Shown: positions 30,624-34,744 of the stretch, in pieces
Layout of the letters: the number at the start of each line of letters is the position of its first letter
Numbering within the stretch: the stretch's first letter is position 1
Source of the DNA: Lactobacillus selangorensis
GTDB lineage: Bacteria; Bacillota; Bacilli; Lactobacillales; Lactobacillaceae
Length of the DNA: 34,744 nucleotides
Direction: 5' to 3'
NCBI RefSeq assembly: GCF_001437205.1
Contig: NZ_JQAZ01000009.1
Location: forward strand, 1-34,744
Position numbers and translations under genes: made by a program
The notes under the pieces: generated by a model
Databases searched by the model: none
What the model was told of the DNA's origin: nothing
The model's input: only the letters and a program-made list of their open reading frames with translations

Positions 30624-32003
30624 TTGTCTAGTGGTGAAATAGTGACCAACTTGGTCATCATTTTAATAACTTTTGTTTTCGCGGCTTTCTTTGTTTTAAG
30701 TGAATTTGCATTGGTGCAGACACGTCCTAGTGCCCTTGAAGATAAAATCAATTCTGGGGAAGGAAATCAAGCTAAATTGAAACGGGCCCTTAAAATGGTC
30801 CAGCGTTTGAATGAATACTTGTCAACGACGCAGGTCGGAACTAGTTTAGCTGGAATCATCTTAGGGTGGATTGGTGAATCGACGATCGAATCGATTTTAG
30901 TCGATTTCTTCGGTTTCGTTCATTTAGCTTCAGGGTCCTCACTGAATGCTTTAGGTGCAATTGTCGGGGTTGTTCTGCTGACTTACCTCGAAGTGGTCTT
31001 CACCGAAATTGTGCCAAAGAACATTAGTATCGACATGCCGCTCAAAATGCTGATGCTGGTCGTCACACCGTTGCATTACTTCCATGTGGTCTTCTATCCG
31101 TTTGTCTGGCTGCTGAACATTTCAGCCTTAGGAATCGTCAAGATGATGGGCTTGCAGCCGGCTGACGAAGGCAATGAAGTCTTTTCGCAGGCTGAGATTC
31201 TGAGTTTGTCTAAAAATGCCGTTTCAGGCGGGGCCCTTGATAAGAATGATTTGCTGTATATGCAGCGGGCCTTCGAGTTCAACGATAAAGTGGCCCGTGA
31301 CATTATGGTCGATCGGACCAGTCTTTATGTAGTGGATATCACCGACACCGTCAAAGATGTCATTAAGGATTATCTGCAGCAAGGCTATAGCCGCTTTCCA
31401 GTTGTAGCGGATAACAATAAGGATAAAGTCCTTGGTTATGTCTATATCTACGATCTGGTCCGGCAGGCGCAGGTCGATGATTCGATCCGCATCAGCAAAT
31501 TGCTGCGGGCCATCATTACCGTTCCTGAAACAACGCCGATTCAAACGTTGCTGACGCAGATGATTCAGAAACAGACACCGATTGTTGTTGTGGTGGATGA
31601 ATACGGCGGCACTAGCGGAATCGTCACTGATAAGGATATCTATGAAGAATTATTCGGGACCGTTAAAGATGAAATCGACGACGTCTCTGATGAATACATT
31701 ATCAAAGAGACCAAGGATACGTATAAGGTCAGCGGTAAAACGACTTTGTATGATTTCGAACGTTACTTCCACACTCAAATCAAGAGTTTCGATGATTCGG
31801 AAATTGTGACGGTGGCCGGCTTCGTCCTTGAGAATTATCCGAAGATTCGTCTGAATGATGTGATCACACTCGGCGACTTTGATTTCAAAGTCAGCGATTT
31901 CAGCCGTTCCTATATCAATTGGTTCGAAGTCCGGCATCATCCGCATCCAGCGAGTGAAACGACAACTGAGGAAACAACGGAACCAACCAGTGAAGCAAAC
32001 TAA
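30624..32003 (+). CDS. CNNM/CorC (HlyC) family membrane transporter
   Basis: A 459-residue protein. The N-terminal DUF21 domain (about residues 1-200) has four hydrophobic helices and LAGIILGWIGESTIE. Two CBS domains follow (about 215-340, with VARDIMVDRTSLYVVD and VVVVDEYGGTSGIVTDKD), then the CorC-HlyC domain (about 350-440, ending with VSDFSRSYINWFEVR). The family is linked to magnesium or cobalt efflux. The tail is rich in Thr and Glu. The start is a TTG supported by GGGG nine bases upstream. Confidence 0.92.
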   Translation: MSSGEIVTNLVIILITFVFAAFFVLSEFALVQTRPSALEDKINSGEGNQAKLKRALKMVQRLNEYLSTTQVGTSLAGIILGWIGESTIESILVDFFGFVHLASGSSLNALGAIVGVVLLTYLEVVFTEIVPKNISIDMPLKMLMLVVTPLHYFHVVFYPFVWLLNISALGIVKMMGLQPADEGNEVFSQAEILSLSKNAVSGGALDKNDLLYMQRAFEFNDKVARDIMVDRTSLYVVDITDTVKDVIKDYLQQGYSRFPVVADNNKDKVLGYVYIYDLVRQAQVDDSIRISKLLRAIITVPETTPIQTLLTQMIQKQTPIVVVVDEYGGTSGIVTDKDIYEELFGTVKDEIDDVSDEYIIKETKDTYKVSGKTTLYDFERYFHTQIKSFDDSEIVTVAGFVLENYPKIRLNDVITLGDFDFKVSDFSRSYINWFEVRHHPHPASETTTEETTEPTSEAN

Positions 32004-32010
32004 TTCAAAC

Positions 32011-32050
32011 AAGCATCTGTGAATGATTTTCATTTGCAGGTGCTTTTTTG
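32011..32050 (+). terminator. Terminator of the CNNM/CorC gene
   Basis: The arms AAGCA-CTG and CAG-TGCTT, with inner TGAATGA/TCATT pairing, are followed by TTTTTT. Confidence 0.85.
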
Positions 32051-32119
32051 CAGCTCATTTTTCTGAAAATATTTTCACAGGCGGCCCCATAAAAAGGGCT
32101 ATCGCTCCAGTATGAATTA

Positions 32120-32404
32120 TGGTATGCTTTTAGCAAGGTTATTGGCGATTCACGCCTGCAATTCGCATCATTTTCAGATAAATCACGAACATCACAACAA
32201 CCTTTATTTTGATTGTTTCGTTTTTAAATTTGAATTGGGTAGGACCAATTTTCATAAGACCCCCTACCCGTTTGCGAGGCTTGAAAATATAACACCAAGA
32301 AGGGAAGTTCCTTGATAGCCGCGAAGTTGTCAGCAACGGATCAGAACGGTCAAAACTATTAAACGGCGGCACCCGCCGTGAAAATCATCTGGGAGGCTAC
32401 GAGT
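32120..32404 (+). promoter_or_regulatory. Long structured leader of the nucleoside transporter gene
   Basis: About 280 bp without a convincing gene. A possible extended -10 (TGGTATGCT, 32120-32128) opens it. Hairpins are GGGTAGG/CCTACCC (32237-32269) and a GC-rich ACGGCGG-CAC-CCGCCGT (32363-32379) only 11 bases before the GGGAGG ribosome binding site. No T run follows either hairpin, so translational rather than transcriptional control would be expected. It does not match the purine riboswitch core I know. Confidence 0.4.
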
Positions 32405-33682
32405 GTGTATCTTGTAATCAATATTATTGGCGTGTTTGTTTTCTTAGGAATTGCCATTATTTTTTCGAAGGATCGGAAGAACATCAACTGGAAGTCAATT
32501 GCAATTATGCTGGCCATCAACGTCTTAATGGCCTGGTTCTTAACTGGATTTCCGCTGGGGCGCGACATTGTCAAAGGGGCTGCGGCCGGTTTCAACTGGC
32601 TGGTCCAAGTTTCCTACACTGGGATCGAGTTTGCGTTACCAAACTGGGTCCATGTCAAATCAATGAACTTCATTACCAGTGCCTTATTACCGATTCTGCT
32701 GATTGTGCCGATGTTTGATATCTTAACTTATATCGGTGTCTTACCTTTCATTATCAAGTGGGTCGGCTGGGCCTTGGCAAAAATCACCGGACAGCCGAAG
32801 TTTGAATCTTTCTTTGCGGTTGAAATGATGTTTTTGGGCAATACCGAAGCCTTAGCTGTCTCCGGTTTGCAGCTGAAGAAAATGTCCGCCAAACGCGACT
32901 TGACGCTCGCCATGATGTCCATGAGCTGTGTCACCGCCTCGATCATCGGTTCGTACACCAAAATGATGCCCGGCCAATTTATCCTGACGGCGATCCCAAT
33001 CAACATCATGAACGCCATCATCGTCACCAACATCTTAAATCCGGTTTCCGTTTCACCAGAAGAAGACGTCATCTACAAGATGGGCGCCAGCAATGCTGAA
33101 GCAGACACACAAACAACTGATACAAGCGGTTCTGAATTAGCAGCTGAAACACAAACTAAAGCAGCTGAAACCGAAAAACGCGAACCGTTCTTCTCCTTCT
33201 TAGGTGATTCGATCTTGGGGGCCGGCAAACTGGTCCTGATTATCACCGCCAACGTCATTGCCTTCGTCGCATTGGCCGCCTTAATCGACCGTCTGCTGGG
33301 CCTGGTCAATCCATGGTTGTCGCTTGAACATTTGCTTGGTATCGTAATGTTCCCATTCGCATGGTTAACTGGGATGGACGTCAGCGAAGCCTTCAAATTT
33401 GCACAGTATATGGGAACGAAACTCGTCACGAACGAATTCGTGGTCATGGGCAATGTTTCCCCAATTCTGCACACCTTCTCAAAGCATTTCCAAGCCGCTT
33501 TGACTGTCTTCGTCACTTCATTTGCCAACTTCTCGACCTTGGGCATGATTATTGGGGCCTTCAAGGGCTTGGTTGACAAAGAAAAGAACGACGTCATCGC
33601 CCGCAACGTTGGTTATTTATTGTTATCTGGTATTTTGGTTTCCTTATTATCCGCCGGAATCGTCGGCATTTTCGTTTGGTAA
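32405..33682 (+). CDS. Concentrative nucleoside transporter (NupC/CNT family)
   Basis: A 425-residue polytopic membrane protein. The central region FLGNTEALAVSGLQLKKM and SMSCVTASIIGSYTKMMPGQ corresponds to the nucleoside- and cation-binding core of CNT transporters, and the C-terminal domain has FVTSFANFSTLGMIIG. It imports nucleosides with a cation gradient. The start is the GTG behind GGGAGG; nine further codons upstream include the ribosome binding site. A hydrophilic insert of about 35 residues rich in Thr, Glu and Ala (about 228-262) lies between membrane segments and is unusual. It is followed after about 55 bp by a nucleoside hydrolase, a clear uptake and degradation pair. Confidence 0.88.
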   Translation: MYLVINIIGVFVFLGIAIIFSKDRKNINWKSIAIMLAINVLMAWFLTGFPLGRDIVKGAAAGFNWLVQVSYTGIEFALPNWVHVKSMNFITSALLPILLIVPMFDILTYIGVLPFIIKWVGWALAKITGQPKFESFFAVEMMFLGNTEALAVSGLQLKKMSAKRDLTLAMMSMSCVTASIIGSYTKMMPGQFILTAIPINIMNAIIVTNILNPVSVSPEEDVIYKMGASNAEADTQTTDTSGSELAAETQTKAAETEKREPFFSFLGDSILGAGKLVLIITANVIAFVALAALIDRLLGLVNPWLSLEHLLGIVMFPFAWLTGMDVSEAFKFAQYMGTKLVTNEFVVMGNVSPILHTFSKHFQAALTVFVTSFANFSTLGMIIGAFKGLVDKEKNDVIARNVGYLLLSGILVSLLSAGIVGIFVW

Positions 33683-33737
33683 ACTGCTGACCTTCTGAAA
33701 TACGTTTCAGTTCAACTTACACAAAGGAGCGAGTTCA

Positions 33738-34694
33738 TTGGCAAAACAAAAAATGATTTTAGATTTGGATACTGGTATTGATGATGCTTTAGCAATTGCT
33801 TACGCCGTTGCTTCGCCCGAAGCCGATTTGATTGGGATTCTCAGTTCATACGGCAATGTTGTCGTTGAACGCAGTGCTAAAAACAGCCTGCGTATTCTTG
33901 ATTTATTAGGGGCATCCGATGTACCCGTCTTTCTGGGCGAATCGCATTCAGTTGTGACTGATCACTTCGATGTGATGCCGATTAGTGCCCAAATTCATGG
34001 GAAAAACGGGATTGGCGAAGTCGCTGTGGCTGAGTCCAGTCGTGCGATCGAATCTGAATCCGCCGTTGATTTCATCATTGATGCCGCCCATAAGTACAAG
34101 CAGGATCTAATCTTAGTGCCCACTGGTCCGTTGACAAACCTGGCCGCTGCAATCCGCAAAGATCCCAGCATTGTCAAAGAAATTGGCAAAGTTGTTTTGA
34201 TGGGCGGCGCTTTGACCGTCCCCGGCAATGTAACCGATGCGGCTGAAGCCAACATCAATCAAGATGCTGTCAGTGCCAATGAAGTCTTCACAGCTGGCTT
34301 GAATCTGACGATGGTCGGACTCGATGTCACCCTGCGGACACTGCTAACTCGCAAGGAAACCCAGCAATGGCGTGATTTACACACCAAAGCCGGCGACGCC
34401 TTTGCCGATATTGTCGACTTCTATATCAAAGCCTATGAAATCACCAGTCCTGGTTTGAACGGTTGTGCTTTGCATGATCCATTGGCCGTTGGAGTGGCCT
34501 TGATGCCAGACCTCGTTACCACCCTGCCGCTCAACATGATTGTTGAAACTGAAGGAACAACCTGGGGTCGGACGACTGGCGATGCCAACCGTCTGAATGA
34601 GCCATCAACTGATCAAGCTTCCTTGACCGTCGATGCCGATCGGTTCCTGAACTTGTTCATGACACGCCTCTCGAAACTGTTTGAGGAAAACTAA
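33738..34694 (+). CDS. Inosine/uridine-preferring nucleoside hydrolase
   Basis: A 318-residue enzyme splitting ribonucleosides into base and ribose. The N-terminal calcium-binding motif DLDTGIDDALAI is intact, LVPTGPLTNLAAAI forms the substrate pocket, and HDPLAVGVAL carries the catalytic His-Asp. It is cytosolic. The start is a TTG with AAAGGAG nine to ten bases upstream. It acts on nucleosides brought in by the preceding transporter. Specificity (purine or pyrimidine) cannot be assigned. Only about 50 bases follow in the window, with no visible gene. Confidence 0.94.
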   Translation: MAKQKMILDLDTGIDDALAIAYAVASPEADLIGILSSYGNVVVERSAKNSLRILDLLGASDVPVFLGESHSVVTDHFDVMPISAQIHGKNGIGEVAVAESSRAIESESAVDFIIDAAHKYKQDLILVPTGPLTNLAAAIRKDPSIVKEIGKVVLMGGALTVPGNVTDAAEANINQDAVSANEVFTAGLNLTMVGLDVTLRTLLTRKETQQWRDLHTKAGDAFADIVDFYIKAYEITSPGLNGCALHDPLAVGVALMPDLVTTLPLNMIVETEGTTWGRTTGDANRLNEPSTDQASLTVDADRFLNLFMTRLSKLFEEN

Positions 34695-34744
34695 ATCCCA
34701 AAGAACTGTGACCTAAGTGTTTCTTTCACGAAAAATGACTCTTT

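Noticed and set aside
32112-32315. 67-codon plus-strand ORF before the nucleoside transporter
   Set aside because: Composition looks random, there is no ribosome binding site, and it overlaps leader hairpins.
33073-33606. 177-codon minus-strand ORF
   Set aside because: It is antisense to the nucleoside transporter, with no start signals or motifs.
1-34744. CRISPR arrays, tRNA or rRNA genes, complete IS elements
   Set aside because: No regularly spaced repeats, no cloverleaf or rRNA segments and no transposase gene were seen.

Overview
The window looks like a chromosomal segment of a lactic acid bacterium of the family Lactobacillaceae. The evidence is moderate GC content, AGGAGG-type ribosome binding sites with frequent GTG and TTG starts, a D-aspartate ligase plus AsnH-type amidotransferase pair (D-Asp/D-Asn peptidoglycan cross-bridge), a class A sortase, cyclopropane fatty acid synthase, CcpA-type cre sites and many Lactobacillus-type hypothetical genes. 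I cannot name the species. There are no tRNAs, rRNAs, CRISPR arrays or complete transposons.

Layout. (1) 1-4700 is an AT-richer accessory segment. It holds a Doc-type toxin with an AbrB-type antitoxin, a YolD-family gene that has lost its 5' end, and a stress/efflux cluster: flavin reductase plus MarR, a second MarR, and a DHA2-type drug exporter. Two promoters in this cluster carry the same paired operator. The segment is bordered by short repeats, and one of them, at the very left edge, is a 23-bp exact copy of part of gpmA. (2) 4702-9000 carries gpmA, an acidic small protein, an AI-2E-family membrane protein, sortase A and cfa. (3) 9191-13465 carries an aldo/keto reductase and the cell-wall pair aslA and asnH. 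(4) 13568-14112 contains no protein gene. It has a strong promoter, a closing 5'/3' helix, repeated hairpins and a terminator on the minus strand, which together indicate a large structured RNA of about 510 nt just upstream of asnH. This is the most interesting object in the window. (5) 14240-22533 carries a baeRF-like protein, a ketopantoate reductase-family protein, a degenerate tyrosine recombinase, several unknown small proteins, DNA-3-methyladenine glycosylase, a universal stress protein, a tyrosine phosphatase with a MarR regulator, and a stand-alone PTS EIIA. (6) 22709-27643 is mainly carbohydrate and redox metabolism: a Cof-type HAD phosphatase, a long GH65 protein behind a consensus cre site, and a second aldo/keto reductase. 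(7) 27693-34694 carries a RocS/RacA-like HTH, coiled-coil and amphipathic-tail protein, membrane proteins, a PARG-type ADP-ribose glycohydrolase, a CNNM/CorC transporter, and a nucleoside uptake and hydrolysis pair behind a long structured leader.

How it fits together. Cell envelope functions are frequent: cross-bridge synthesis, sortase, Cfa, AI-2E family, HdeD and CorC. Small stress and redox genes are scattered among them. The nucleoside transporter and hydrolase are an obvious functional pair. The reductase, MarR and exporter genes appear to form one regulon through shared operators. All family names come from reading motifs by eye; no database search was possible.
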